Source: Tetragonia tetragonoides
Lineage: Eukaryota > Streptophyta > Magnoliopsida > Caryophyllales > Aizoaceae
DNA: 64,000 nucleotides
Reading direction: 5' to 3'
NCBI GenBank assembly: GCA_038025085.1
Contig: CM076148.1
Coordinates: 17,270,001-17,334,000, forward strand
Shown: in pieces, positions 11,801 to 23,658 of the stretch
How positions within the stretch are numbered: the stretch's first letter is position 1
Layout of the letters: each line of letters starts with the position of its first letter
Notes under the pieces: model-generated
What the model saw: the letters and a program-made list of their open reading frames with translations, nothing else
Told to the model about the DNA's origin: nothing
Database searches by the model: none
Program-made: the position numbers and the translations under genes

Positions 11801-14800
11801 ACATGCTGCTTGCTTCTTGCTTCTTGCAGAAACATATGAACAAATGGTCTCAACTTAGTCATCATACGCATCATATCCAGTCTGAATAAGCTTCCTTTCG
11901 AAACATCTGCCCATTTTAAAGTATCCAACTCAGAGAAGCACATAAAAAGCATATGAATAATCAAACTGGCAACATGGTCTAAGGCAAGATGAAAGCATAC
12001 TGTATCACAAATAAACTAACAACAGATAGGCAAATTTCAAAGACAACATAAAAAAAAAGGATTACAATGATGCAGACAATTTAACATCACCAAATATTAA
12101 TTACACACCTCCAACTGCACCACCAAATGACAAACTCCAATTTTAAAAGCATAGGAAGGATAAAATATTTTAATATAAACTAGAAATGTAGTACTTTAAG
12201 ACAGCCCATCATGGAAGAGCAAGACTTTAAATCAATTTATACTCATAGCTTACACAACAATGCAGCTACATAAAACAAAACAGAAAATTCATTTGATCCA
12301 CCCTCTCTATTCCCTCCATTACCCTTCAGTAATAACAAAAAATGGAAGCTGCTCACAGAGCTTTCCTGATTGCAGTCAGATAATCCGCATGCTGGCACGC
12401 TATTTTGCAGTTTCTTTTCATGTTTAGTTTTTGGAAGACCCATGATCCCCTAATTGATTTGTACCTACTTTTCATCAATTATCCGGTGGGCGGGGGGGGG
12501 GGGGGCTTTCTTTTGGTTGATAGAAGCGGAAAAATGTAGCTGCATTGGAGCTATTTACCACAGAAAGGTCAAAAAAGGCAACAGCAACAGGCGCGGAAGT
12601 AATGACTTGTATGGAGTTATGGGCGATCTCTCATTCACCTTAGGCTCCCAACTGTCAACAATAAACTGATGAGCTACGAAGCACGGCTGCGCCTGGGGGA
12701 TGCCGTTTCGCGTACCAGAAACGTTTCAGAAACGCGAAACGTCAAGAAACGACTCAAAAACGTTTCTGAAAATGCAAGAAACGTTTCTAAGTGAAAAAGA
12801 AACGTTCGGGAAACGTGAGTGCCGTTTGGGACACGGCGCTGACATTCCACGCACGTTTCTAAGGCTTTTAAGTGGAAAAAAAAAGGTTAAAAGCCCAATT
12901 TACTACTTTAAAAGGGAATGAGAGAGAAAAGCCCAGTAAAAAAAAACAGCGGCTACAACGTTATTACTCTCTTTCTCAGACCTTCCCCAAAATCAAAACC
13001 CTAGAATGGAAAAACTGTCGACATTTATGTTGGGGTTGATGAAGCTTCGAAGTAGGACCTCTTTTGCTGGTTGTGTCTTCTTCAGTCAAAGAGGGTGATA
13101 CTTCTCTCTCTCTCTCTCTTTCTTTGTCTATCTCTGTGTCCATAGTTTGTTGGTGAATACTGATTATTAATTAGAGCTTTGTGGTTGTGAAATTGTGGTT
13201 TTAATAACTAACACCATGGATTCAGAAGCTACTCCTACTGCAACCATTAGTACTGACAGTGAAAAAGCACCACTATGGAATTATGTGACTAAGATCAGTA
13301 AAACGTCTGAATTAGGGGGTACTTGGAAATTTTCTTGCAATTATTGTCAAGAAGTTAAACAGGGGACTTATTCTAGGGTGAAGGCACATTTACTTAAAAT
13401 TCCTAGACAAGGAATTGCAATTTGTATAAAGGTGACAGAAACTAATTAGCTTGAAATGAGAAGATTGGACGAAGAATTTGATAGGGCAAAAAAAATTCAG
13501 GACCTAAAAATGTTCCTTTGCCAGGGAGTTCGTGGGAGGATCAGGAGACTAATACTTTTTCTAAGAAAAGGAAATCTTATTTGTCTCCTATTGATAGAGC
13601 ATTTGATATGGATGCTAGAACTCAATTAGATGAAGAAATTGCTAGAATGTTTTTTACAGCTGGTTTGCCATTCAATCTAGCTAGAAAGCCATATTACTTG
13701 AGGTCCTACACATTTTCTTCTAGTCACAATTTGGCTGGTTATATCCCTCCTGGATACAACAAGCTAAGAACCATATTACTCCAAAGGGAGAAGGCTAACG
13801 TGGAGAGATTATTAGAGCCAATCAAGCAAACTTGGTCTGAAAAAGGTGTTACAATTGTTAACGATGGATGGAGTGACCCGCAAAGAAGACCTCTTATTAA
13901 CTTCATGGCTACATCTGGAAGTGGCCCTTTATTTCTCAAAGCTGTCAATTGCCAAGGTGAGTATAAAGACAAACATTTTATTGCTGGCTTGATGAAAGAA
14001 GTCATTGATGAGGTGGGTCACGAAAATGTAGTTCAAGTGATAACTGATAATGCAGCAAATTGCAAAGGGGCTGGTGAATTAATTGAAAGTATGTACCCTC
14101 ACATTTATTGGACACCATGTGTTGTCCATACTCTTAACCTTGCTTTGAAAAATATTTGTGATCCCAAAAATACAGAGGCCAATGCACATGTATATGCTGA
14201 GTGTAGTTGGATACATGAAGTACATGGTGATGCCATTCAAATTAAGAATTACATAATGAACCATGGTATGAGATTAGCCATTTACAACCGGTTTACTACT
14301 CTTAAATTGTTGTCGGTTGCCGATACACGCTTTGCTTCAATTGTTGTGATGCTTAAGAGGTTTAAGCTTATTAAGCGTGCATTGGAGGCAATGGTCATGA
14401 GTGATGAGTGGGCAACTTACCGAGAAGATGACCAAGACAAGGCTAAGTATGTGAAGGAAAAGGTGCTGACAGAAAATTGGTGGGAAAAAGTGTTATATTC
14501 TGAATTTTACAGCACCTATCTATGAAATGATTCGAGTTTGTGACACTGACAAACCATGCCTTCATTTGATGTATGAGATGTGGGATTCCATGATTGAGAA
14601 AGTGAAGATTTGAGATTTATAAGCATGAACATAGATCTCTTTCCCAAGATAGTTCTTTCTTTATCACGGTGCACAATATCCTTGTTGATAGGTGGGGGAA
14701 AAACAATACACCCCTTCACTGTTTAGCTCACTCTTTGAACCCAAGGTACCTTCTTACATTTCTAAGTTCTAATTAATTATGTTAGTTAATTTATATGTTA

Positions 14801-15653
14801 TGTTATGTGACCTGAGTACTTACATCTATTTCAAGGTATTACTCTAATGAATGGCTCCATGAGGGTCGTGCTAGAGTTCCGCCACATAAAGATGGTGAAA
14901 TCTCCAACGAAAGAAAAAGATGCTTCCAAAGACTCTTTCCAAAGGATGAGGAACATAACAAGGTTGTAGATGAGTTCGGTCATTTTTCACTCCTTACGGG
15001 GCCTTTTGGAGATTTGACTTCTCTTGCTAGGAGAAACTCAATGGATCCTAAGAATTGGTGGGCTAACTTTGGCGCCGACACACCTTTGCTTCAATCTTTA
15101 GCCTTTAAAGTTCTTGGACAGCCCACTTCTTCTTCTTGTGCTGAACGTAACTGGAGCACCTATTCCTTCATTCACTCTCTTCGGAGGAATAGGTTAACAC
15201 CTAAGCGTGCTGAAGATTTGATTTTCATCCACAACAACCTCCGTCTCTTATCAAGGAACACCAATCAATATCAAGATGAGAAGAGTAAGATGTGGGATGT
15301 TGGTGGAGATGCCTTTGGTTCTTTGGATGAAGCCGATTATTTGGAGTTTGCCGCGCTCTCCCTTGATGAGCCGGACTTAGAGAGTGTGTTCTTCATTGAA
15401 AATGTCGACAATTAGAGGGATTTTACAATTAGAGGGATTGTGCTTCTTTTGGACTTCTAGCTATTTTGGGCACAATGAACATAGTGTGTAGCTAACTATT
15501 GCTGTAGAGAGCACCATTACATAGTTACAGGTTACACCCTTTTGACTTTGTTATTTTGGGTCACCAAATTGTCTTATACAATTTGGTTATTTTGGGTCAC
15601 CATAGATATAGTAGATAAGTAATGTAACTAACTCGTAAGCTTGTTAATCTCAT

Positions 15654-15746
<93 letters not shown>

Positions 15747-18700
15747 TATTCTACTTTAAATGATTACTTATTACGATTCTATGGTAAAGATATAAATCTG
15801 TTTTTTTTTTTTTTTTTAAATTTAAAAATTGCCGTTTCAGAGCCGTACCCGTTTCTTCGAATTTGACAACTAGCCGTTTCCCCGTTCCCGTACCCGTACC
15901 CGCTTGCGTACCCGTTCCCGTCCCGGGGCAACCTTGCTGATGAGACTTCATTACCTACCGAACTGAAGCAATAGAATGACCACAATTCTATTCAGCACTT
16001 ACAATGCAACAGAGATGTGAGGTCAAACTTTGGTACACAGAACATAGGCCTCTAGTTGATCCTTCCTATCCCATCATTTTTTGCACTTGTAAAAAAGATA
16101 AATATCTATGTTAGCCAGACTCAATCACTCAAGGTCAAGGTCAAGGTCAAAGTGAAGGTCAAGGATATGAATACATATCCAGGTGTCGAACTCACCTTGG
16201 CTGAAAATTCAGGACACAGGAACCTAGTCCTAAATTTGGACATAGGTGCGGGGGTCCAACATTTATAAAAAATAATTTCCGTTTCTTTTCTGCATATAAT
16301 TTAAATTTTTGTATAAGGATTTAATTATAAGTTCAAAGATCACAAGTGTGTTCTGGACATTCCAGAAGTCACACTTGTTCAAACAATTTAACAAGGCCCA
16401 TTTCTTATGCAAGCCAACCAGTATCTTGTGGGTCCAACTGAGTTGTCTCAAAGTTTCAGAGAGAGAGAGATGGTGCTAGGAGCTGCTGGGACAAAGGAGT
16501 GTGATGAAGGTGGTGGTTGTAGGTGATGAGAGCGGCCAACACACTTCCCTTGTTCTTGACATCGCACATGACAAATTTGTCAAAGTCACTCATTGGTTAT
16601 CTTTCTCTATCCTCTCTCCCTTTCTCTTCCTCTGCCTTGCTTTACCGGTGGTCAAGTGGTCATGCAACCACCATGCCCGCCTGGAAAATCAAGAATCGGA
16701 TACGGATTTTGTATTTAGATCCGTGTCATGTCGTTTCAACATGTGTATACCCAGGAGATTGCCGACTCCGTATAACATAGCTAAATGTTGAATAGTGAAA
16801 GCAGAAAAAGCAGCTTTTTGAACTGATTTTACACAGAGGTCATAGAAATAAGAAATTACAGGGCATAAAACCATTGAACAACGTCCAACTTCACACTTCA
16901 TTTTCGCAATAGGGTCATAGAAGTCACAGCAGGGTAGGCTATTAAAGTATTAATATGGAGATTGGAGCATTAGGGTACCAGATTAAGCAACCAAAACAAA
17001 ATCAAAAATATGCAAAGAAAAAATACCACCGTAACTGGTCCTTGCATTTAATAAAATATATCAATCTAAGCATATAAGAGCATAAGAGAACCAACCTTGA
17101 AGGGAGTCGGTTTGACTCTTTAAATATTCCTCCTCTGAATTTATATCTTCTAGCCGAGTCGAATTAAGCAATGTGTGATCCAAATCAAGAACTAGACAAA
17201 GTTTCTTATGGCGTAGCAAGGTCCTTATATCTGCATTGCGTAACCGAGAAATTTCATCACTACCAAGCCTCAAGTCCTGCAATCACAAATGCAAATGATC
17301 AAGAAATTAACTAATACGATCAAGTAGAAATTTCCATTTATAAAAAAAAAATCAATAGTAATCAACCAACTGGAACAATCCATGAACAAGATAGTTAGAA
17401 GCTGAGCTAAACAAAAAGTGAAGTTTAGTATACATGAAGTGCGTCTCTCATTCAGTAGTAAATGATACATGACTCACTAGACCATGCAACTCCATAAGCA
17501 ATTTTCTGATCATAACAGATATACCTTATGTATATATCCAAATGCAACGCCAACCACATCATCAGTTCTCTTTCCACACCTTATGCACATGTCCCTCAGA
17601 AAACCAGGGTGTGGACAGGAAATCCTTCAGAGGCCCATCTGCACATAACAAGTCAGGACTCAGGAGACAAAAAACCAACAAGGCTATAATACATGTTCAT
17701 TCTCATTACTTCATCATATGAGATTACCAATTAGCCACTTTTTATTTCCGCAGCATCACCACTTCCTAAATACTGAGAAAAAAACATTGCTCCTTGTATT
17801 CTCAAGGAGCAATCTTGGAATAAAGGACCAATCAAAAGAGCTCATAAACTTGTTACAATATAGAAAGTAAGCAGAAAAAGATTGGGGAGACAATCAAAAC
17901 ACATCTGAGACAAGTGAAGCAACAAAGCTCACAACATGTTACACGGACATGAAAAAGACAAAGTGGCCTCACAAGCCCAAGGCCCCCAAATTCTGAATGA
18001 TGCAGGTAATAATAATTTTTACATCACATTCTGAATGAGCGACTTAGAAACAACACCTAAACTCTGCTCAGATAATCCATACGACGTTGAACCCTGTGCT
18101 TCCTCTATGCTGCCCGGCTCCTCCACCTTGCGTCTTTTGATCCTACATATAAAAGCATTCACTGGATATTAGATTTTGTATTTCTTGTTGTAGGATTGCT
18201 GATGCAAAGCGATTTGAGTCAAACCGAAAGGAGCAAGCTAGTATAGTTTAACCTAAATTGATGATCTTAGCAACTTAAGCAATGGGATTTCTTAAACTTC
18301 TTGTGAAATCCATTTGATGAAGCTTTGGAAGGATAATATATTAACAAATTAAAAAGGATAACATGTTTAGATAAGGCCTTTAAAAACACCACAAATTAAT
18401 CAGGCAAAGCCGTAAAAGTGTTGATGATTTGCAACTCTCATGTAAAATAATCAACAGCGTGCATCCATATTATTAATTTTGCAACCAATATCAACAAAAG
18501 TAAGCCTTAATTTTTCAAATATTAAAGGATACCTATGAAAACTATTACTAACTTCCTTTTACACAAGGCCCACAATAAACTCCAAGTCTCTAATCAATAA
18601 ACCAGTAAACCCTTCAAAGAGAGCATCCGCCCACACACCTGCTGAACACTACTTAGATGTATCATGCACTCATTCAATCTCATCAGTCAACCGGTACATA

Positions 18701-18958
18701 CAAATAGAAATATCCAAAAATCAAGCATTGCTTCAACAACTCCACAAACATATTTGTCTACCCTTCATCCCTTAAATTAATGATAAAATGAAGAATTGCA
18801 TAATAATACCTATCATCATTTACACCATCATCTTCGTCATCAGATTTATCTTGTTCTGGCGATAAATCCGAAGAGCCAGAATCGAGCTCGGCATCAAGAA
18901 TAGCAGCAAAATCATCACTGCTTGATGAATTTACAGGAGAATCAGTTGCAACACTCAT
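8802..18958 (-). CDS. CPL4: RNA polymerase II CTD phosphatase-like 4 (FCP1-like), frame broken in exon 5
   Basis: Eight exons join in phase with GT-AG introns: 18958-18810, 18142-18023, 17624-17525, 17276-17096, 11906-11610, 9787-9599, 9519-9481, 9113-8802. Without an extra 7 bp in exon 5 they would encode about 459 residues, close to known plant CPL4 proteins. The N-terminus is acidic and Ser/Asp-rich. The FCP1 catalytic motif DLDHT lies at about residue 154 (exon 4), and a C-terminal BRCT domain fills exon 8. FCP1-type phosphatases dephosphorylate the C-terminal domain of RNA polymerase II in the nucleus. The ATG at 18958 follows TTACAG, so a 5'-UTR intron is possible; an upstream in-frame ATG is at 18967. 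Exon 5 carries GCTTCTT twice (11808-11830, plus strand), which shifts the frame before the conserved GERAYALEMAKLLDP region. Either the allele is broken or the assembly has an error here. Intron 4 (5.2 kb) houses a hAT element. The exact 5' edge of exon 3 was chosen by phase. Confidence 0.88.
10093..10189. repeat. Short inverted repeat, 23-bp arms, in CPL4 intron 5
   Basis: 10093-10115 (TTATGTTCCAAAGCTAGGTG then TGG) is the reverse complement of 10167-10189, with about 51 bp between. A diverged copy of the left arm and its following sequence lies at about 9968-10050, so this may be a small, old MITE-like element. Its size (97 bp) is at the low end for such elements. Confidence 0.55.
10624..10760 (+). 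mobile_element. tRNA-derived SINE fragment
   Basis: GCCGGGTTAGCTCAGTTGG resembles a tRNA 5' part with box A, and TTTCAAGTTCGAGCCC downstream resembles box B. The spacing fits an RNA polymerase III promoter. The following sequence (ACTGGCGGTTTCCATTGATG) has no tRNA structure, so this is a SINE rather than a tRNA gene. It ends near a GT/G-rich run, and no target duplication was identified. It lies in CPL4 intron 5 on the opposite strand to the gene. Confidence 0.6.
12666..12673. repeat. hAT target-site duplication, left copy
   Basis: CTGATGAG here is repeated exactly at 15937-15944, on the other side of the hAT element. An 8-bp duplication is the hallmark of the hAT superfamily. Confidence 0.85.
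13216..13449 (+). pseudogene. hAT transposase N-terminal part with BED zinc finger (broken)
   Basis: ATG 13216 opens a frame with PLWNYVTK and a CNYC...HLL pattern, matching the BED-type zinc finger found at the N-terminus of plant hAT transposases. It stops at TAG 13447-13449. The following 70 bp contain the continuation in another frame, so there is one stop and one frameshift (probably in the A-run at about 13489-13496) before the main transposase body. Confidence 0.8.
13518..15415 (+). pseudogene. hAT transposase core and C-terminal dimerisation region (broken)
   Basis: Residues from 13570 on match the DUF659 and hAT RNase-H-like transposase pattern, including TDNAANCKGAG and CVVHTLNLALK. 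A 1-base shift occurs near 14500, since the frame downstream continues with APIYEMIR. A stop lies at about 14611. A GT-AG intron probably lies at 14744-14837. The last exon ends with the C-terminal dimerisation motif (SSCAERNWSTYSFIH) and a stop at 15413-15415. The conserved order is complete, but at least three lesions make this copy non-autonomous. Confidence 0.85.
15659..15744. repeat. (TA)n microsatellite
   Basis: Over 40 TA units with one interruption (TACATA) lie inside the right part of the hAT element. Confidence 0.95.
15937..15944. repeat. hAT target-site duplication, right copy
   Basis: This CTGATGAG pairs with the copy at 12666-12673. Confidence 0.85.
15945..17095. other. Rest of CPL4 intron 4, no gene
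   Basis: This intronic sequence lies between the hAT element and exon 4. It contains a small AAGGTC minisatellite at 16131-16165 (TCAAGG units). Open frames at 16500-16800 show no recognisable domain, and I do not call them genes. A short sequence near 16690-16770 (GGATACGGATTTTG) resembles decayed transposon-end material. Confidence 0.5.
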
Positions 18959-18967
18959 CTGTAACAT

Positions 18968-19386
18968 TCAAAAGGTCACAAACACAGTAAGAAACAAAAC
19001 TTTTAATATAGTTCAATCTGTATGTTTAACAAATTCAACTAAATGCAAAAACAAACTACTTGGTTAGACAACCTAAAGGCGTGCTTAGTAATTTAATTCG
19101 CCTAGAAGCGCAATTAGCAAAAATACCAGTGCACATAATCTCACATGATAATCAATCATTTCAACTACTCAATTTTGCCGATTAGGGTTTATCACAGCGA
19201 ACCCTAGAAGATCAAATTAGAAAAAGGAACATATAATTGGATTGCACTTGAGATAAGGGGTGTAAACTCGCATAATCTTTAAGGGGTGTAAACTCACATA
19301 ATCTTCAAATTAAATACTGTGTCTTTTTTTTTTAAGGAGTGTAAACTCGCAGTTCACATAATCTCCTATTATAACCAGGTGGTACA
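18968..19386. promoter_or_regulatory. Probable CPL4-type promoter and 5' UTR region
   Basis: This interval lies between the CPL4-type start codon and the upstream hAT relic on the opposite flank. AAGGGGTGTAAACTC recurs at about 19256, 19282 and 19336. I recognise no defined promoter motif. A promoter role is inferred from position only. Confidence 0.3.
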
Positions 19387-20630
19387 TAACCAGACAGATT
19401 ATGCTCAGCAGCAAAGGTGTAAGAATCAACATAGTATGGGTTTCTAGCAAGGTTAAAGGCTAATCCTCCAGTGCAAAACATCCTAGCAATCTTTGCATCC
19501 AATTGATTACGATTCTGAATATCAAAAGCATCAGAAATGGAGTTCGTTTTGTCACTTTTTCTTTTTTTTCAAATTCCCAAAAAATCCACTTGAAGGGGGT
19601 GGAGGGACACTAGATTGATATGAACTAGAATGAGTGACTGTTTGGTTTGGTAATGGAGGTCTCTTTTCAGCACAAGATTTCTTATACAATTCACTTTCAT
19701 CCTCTAGTTTCCTAAAGGTTGCAATTTCTCTGGTAGAAACTTCGGCACGAGCAGCAATGCCTTGTCCCTTCTCTTTCATAAGTGAGCACGGATTCTAGTA
19801 TAAGAACTTTGCTTAGTGATCTTACAAAATGAGCATCCCCAAATACAATTACCACTCCCTGTTATTGATGTTCTTTCACCCCTTTTCACAAATTGCCACA
19901 AAGGATATAATTTCATTTCTTCACTGGTAACACTAGCATTACATGATGCTGAGCCACTTTGAAATCCCCCACCAGAACTACTACTACCATCCATATTTCA
20001 ACCAATTTACAACAATTCAAAAAGCAATAACTAATAAGCAAAGCCCAAAATTATTTTTGTCTGAAAATTGAAACACCAAAATTATAAAGATCAAAGTGAG
20101 ATGGAAGGGAGGAGGACTTACCGGCTGAATCGATGGTGCTCGGTGGTGCAGTGCTTGGCCTCGCCGTCTCTCTGTTGTCGTGGGCTCGTGGCCGTCGTGA
20201 GCTTGGTGGCTGAGCTCAGATCGGATCAGTAGGGAGAGAGAGGATGGAGAGAGAGAGAGAAAGAGAAAGAGAAAGAGAGGGGTTAGGGTGGGTTTGGGTT
20301 TGGGTTTGGGTTTCTGATTTTGGTAATTGAAATGTTATTTTGATTTTTGTAGTTAAATTAAGATAGTACGAGTAATATTTTAAATTAAAAAAATGTAAAA
20401 AAAAAGGTTTAAAAATAAATTTGTGGATCAGAATCTTGTAGCCGTATCGCGCGTATCTACCCAGTATCCTACCCGTATTCTAATTATTTCAACATTTAAA
20501 TTAATTCAAAAAAATAGGATACTTGAAGAGTACGTATCCGATTCGTTTTTAGCCGTATCCAAAGCGTATCCGAGCGGTATCCATATCCGATACGTATCCG
20601 GTACGGGATACTTGACTCATTGAGCTGGGT
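19387..20630 (-). mobile_element. Decayed hAT element with BED finger and start of transposase
   Basis: On the minus strand, 19994-19795 encodes a BED-type finger (YPLWQFVKRGERTS, CSFC...RIRAHL). A frameshifted linker follows, then the start of a transposase at about 19550-19387 (NQLDAKIARMFCTGGLAFNL and GYVPPGYNR), where it ends abruptly. This matches the same domains of the 12674-15936 hAT but is clearly a different family. The upstream end (20430-20620) is packed with GTATCC/GGATAC subterminal repeats. The downstream end is missing. It lies about 430 bp upstream of the CPL4-type start codon. A purine-rich stretch with GGGTTTGGGTTTGGG lies at about 20240-20320. Confidence 0.75.
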
Positions 20631-20639
20631 ATCTAATTT

Positions 20640-22842
20640 TGAAAGAGAGGCAAAACAAAAATTAATTTCATGTTAATATTATTCACACCCGACTTAAAAA
20701 ATTTCACTGTTATAAATTTTTTTGACAATCAAAAAAACTTCCGAAATATCAGACCCCTAATAAAAAGAATACCAATATTGCTCTTGTTTTAAATTTACGC
20801 CGTAATTGCGTTCCGTATATCAACTTATAAAAGTGGTCGAATTTTGCATACCTTAGTAAATAAATAAAAAGGCGTCAAATCCCATTTCTACAAACTATTT
20901 GTTGATTTCAAAAACTAGTTTTTAGTTTTCAAAAAAAATCAAAAACTCAAAACTAAAAGTCACTCGAAATGGACCTTCAGAAATTGAGTAGATAGATTTT
21001 GATCCAAAATATTAAAAAAAAAGAAAAGGATCTTACATTAAATTCGTTACAACTTACAATCAACATCAAAGTACACAAATTTGATTTATTTTGCTGAAAG
21101 TTATTCTCCCCAACCTCTCAAACTTAGATGTCTTGGAATGTAGATATTTTCAATGTTCTTTTTCTCTCTCTCTATGTTAATGGTTAGTTTTTTTTGGCTA
21201 CTTGTGTAATGAAGAAACTATCTAAAATAAATTTTAGTGTTTTTACTTTTTACGTACCATAAATATAATAACTTCCTACTCACTTTTATCACAAGTCCTA
21301 TAAAAAAAATTCTATCACAACTATCGTGGTTTTTGGAAATGTTCTTATATATAAAAAAGAAAGAAAAAAAAAAGTTTACCTGTTATAAAATGATACATGG
21401 TTGGAAAATATACATACTACAAAACAGTTATATCAAAACAATAATAATTTTCTATATCGTAGGGGAAAACAAAAAAAATGGTGTCAAGTCAATATATTAA
21501 GAGACGACAACTTTGATTTCATTTGATTCACATATTTAGTTTATAATACCTAATACATTGTTAACCGATGGAAGAATAAAAGTTTAAAAACTAAAAGAAG
21601 GGAAGGAATCTTATTGCGAAGGAAGTTAGACTAAGAATGTTATCTACCTTGTCTTGCTTTATTCTTGAGAAAAAAAAACACTCGTTAAGTTTATCATGCA
21701 CACCAATAGTGAAGGTTCATGACATTAGTGTCCATGATACATACATCTTGCGTAGGAAACAACTCATACATACATCTTGCTTCCCCGCTATATTTAAAAG
21801 AACTTTCTAGTGTGCCTAATTTTGTTTTATACAACACAACATTCCTCAATTTTCCTAACATCGATCATCTACTAAATGCGAAGGTTCATGACGACTAATA
21901 TGTTTTTCGTCTTGTTGAGTATCTCATAAAAACTTGATTTAAGGCTAGAGTAGTTCATTGGTAAGGCGGTTGGATAACCCCAACCCATTCGGCTTTGTAA
22001 CTGATGGATTTGGACAAAGTATTTGGATGATTTTTATCAAGATTTGAAATGACCCTGAAAATTATGCCAAGTTTGAATCATGTGACCCGATTTTAAATAA
22101 CTCTATTTTAGGCAAATTATTTTTATCTGAATAAAACCTAAACGAAATTCAATTTTTATCTTAAAAAATATTCATATACCCAGCTGGGCTCGGCTATCCT
22201 GTCTTTGATCAACTCTAATTTATTTTATTGTTTTTCCATTTTTATTTTCTTTTTGATCTATTTTTGCCTAAATAATAATGACATGTCAAAATGTCATTAA
22301 ACTGTTTGGTACGGAACTGGAAAGCCCCAAACACAAAGCTAATTACGCTTGTAACCCAGTCCCGGGACCGATTTGCAAATCGTCGGTGCCCAACCCTACC
22401 CCATTTTATCTCTCCAGTATTCATTTGCTGACTTGCAAAACCCCAATTCTTCCCTTTTCTTCAAATTTCTTTTTTGGGTTTGTAAAAATTCTCATATATT
22501 TCCCTAATAAGGAACTTAAGAATCTGTTTCAGATGAGTAGGGATATCAACTGAAATCAAGTTGTAAAGGTACTTTCTTGATTGATTCTCTGGTGCCCACT
22601 TCTTGAATCTGCTATCTTTCCATGAATTTGATTAATAGGTTAATTGTTTGATCATGTTTGATTGATGGGTTATCATTACATTTTGCTCAGGAGCCTTTGG
22701 TTGTGTTCTTGGGTTGATTGTGCTGGGGGTGGTATAACTTTTTATGTTGGTTGTTTATGAGCTCACTGCTGAAATTACTTGATTTTATTGCATTTTATGA
22801 TCTGGGATTGTCTCTCATTTGCTTAAAAAGAATAGGGTTTTG
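20640..22842. other. AT-rich intergenic region; 5' UTR of the rhomboid gene near the right end
   Basis: Most of this is AT-rich with short homopolymers, and no supported gene is seen. From about 22440 it probably becomes the 5' leader of the rhomboid gene. A GT-AG leader intron is plausible from 22569 (AAAGGTACTTTC) to 22690 (TTTTGCTCAG). Confidence 0.4.
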
Positions 22843-23658
22843 ATGGGGAAGCCATTGTTCTATGAGATATTGGAAAAGCCTGCAACAAGCTGTATTATAG
22901 CTCTTTGCACTGCAATTTGGTTTTACGTTCAAAAGAAGAACATTGGATATGCACAGGTGGGTTTAAGTTATGAAGCTGCTCTTGAAGGACATCATTGGAG
23001 GATAATAACTTCAGCTTTCTCTCATATAAGTGTGATCCATCTTGTGTTTAATATGAGTGTTCTTTGGAGTCTTGGTGTTATGGAGCAATTAGGGCATATG
23101 GGTCTTGGGATTCAGTTTTATCTTCATTACACACTTGTGTTGGTAGTTTTATCTGGTATGTTGGTGTTAGGGTCTTATCATGTTCTGATTCAAAGGTTTA
23201 AGTTAGAGTACTTTCGGAGAGTAACTGCTGTTGGGTATTCCTGTGTTGTTTTCGGGTTGATGACGATTCTGTCTGTGAAGCAACCATCTTCCAAGTTGAA
23301 TCTTTTCGGGTTTCTTTCTCTGCCAATCAGTTTTTCCCCTTTCGAAAAACATATTTTTACATCGATAATCGTCCCACAAGCAAGTTTTCTTGGGCATCTG
23401 TCAGGAATTATTGTTGGCTATGCTATTGGATGGGGTTTGATTCATGGGATGAACAATTACTGGGCAATTTCAATGTTAGGATGGCTTGCTCTTGTTTTTG
23501 TGCTGAGCTTGAAGCGGTCTGGTGCTTACAACTTTGAGTTCCTTGATATTGAACCTGTCACAGATCCTTCCCTTCCGTCGGTTCGCTTTCTTGCACCGGG
23601 CAATGGCAGGACATTGCAGATGAGTTCTGTACCGACAGGAGGTGTTGAACTTGTTTAA
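22843..23658 (+). CDS. Rhomboid-like intramembrane serine protease family protein (RBL13-like)
   Basis: A single exon of 271 residues runs from ATG 22843. The hydrophobic profile shows about six to seven membrane segments. Rhomboid landmarks are present: [18 protein letters not shown] (the L1/TM2 region with its histidines), the serine motif GYSCVVFG at about residue 138 of the mature frame, and the partner histidine in [12 protein letters not shown]. Rhomboids cleave substrates inside membranes; plant members act in Golgi, plastid or mitochondrial membranes, and location cannot be read here. The serine motif is GxSx rather than the commonest GxSG, as I recall for the RBL13-like plant group, so activity is uncertain. 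The C-terminal tail of about 50 residues is soluble. It is intact with no frame breaks. Confidence 0.88.
   Translation: MGKPLFYEILEKPATSCIIALCTAIWFYVQKKNIGYAQVGLSYEAALEGHHWRIITSAFSHISVIHLVFNMSVLWSLGVMEQLGHMGLGIQFYLHYTLVLVVLSGMLVLGSYHVLIQRFKLEYFRRVTAVGYSCVVFGLMTILSVKQPSSKLNLFGFLSLPISFSPFEKHIFTSIIVPQASFLGHLSGIIVGYAIGWGLIHGMNNYWAISMLGWLALVFVLSLKRSGAYNFEFLDIEPVTDPSLPSVRFLAPGNGRTLQMSSVPTGGVELV

Larger units (their letters stand above)
12674..15936 (+). mobile_element. hAT-superfamily DNA transposon in CPL4 intron 4
   Basis: The 3263-bp element is bounded by the 8-bp duplication CTGATGAG. It encodes a BED zinc finger, a DUF659/RNase-H-like transposase core and a hAT C-terminal dimerisation region, all on plus, antisense to the host gene. 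The left end (12700-12880) carries about 14 copies of AAACG or CGTTT. The right end (15830-15930) carries CGTTTC and ACCCG/CCCGT repeats. Such subterminal repeats are typical transposase-binding sites. The terminal inverted repeats are poorly matched (CTACGAAGCACGG versus CAAGGTTGCCCCGG), so mobility has probably been lost. A (TA)n tract lies near the right end. Confidence 0.85.

Noticed and set aside
16501..16791. Two overlapping open frames in CPL4 intron 4
   Set aside because: No domain or splice-consistent structure, and they are inside an intron on the opposite strand to the gene.
20290..20320. Telomere-like repeat
   Set aside because: The GGGTTT units lack the full plant telomere unit TTTAGGG and number only about four; they lie in the 5' part of a hAT relic.
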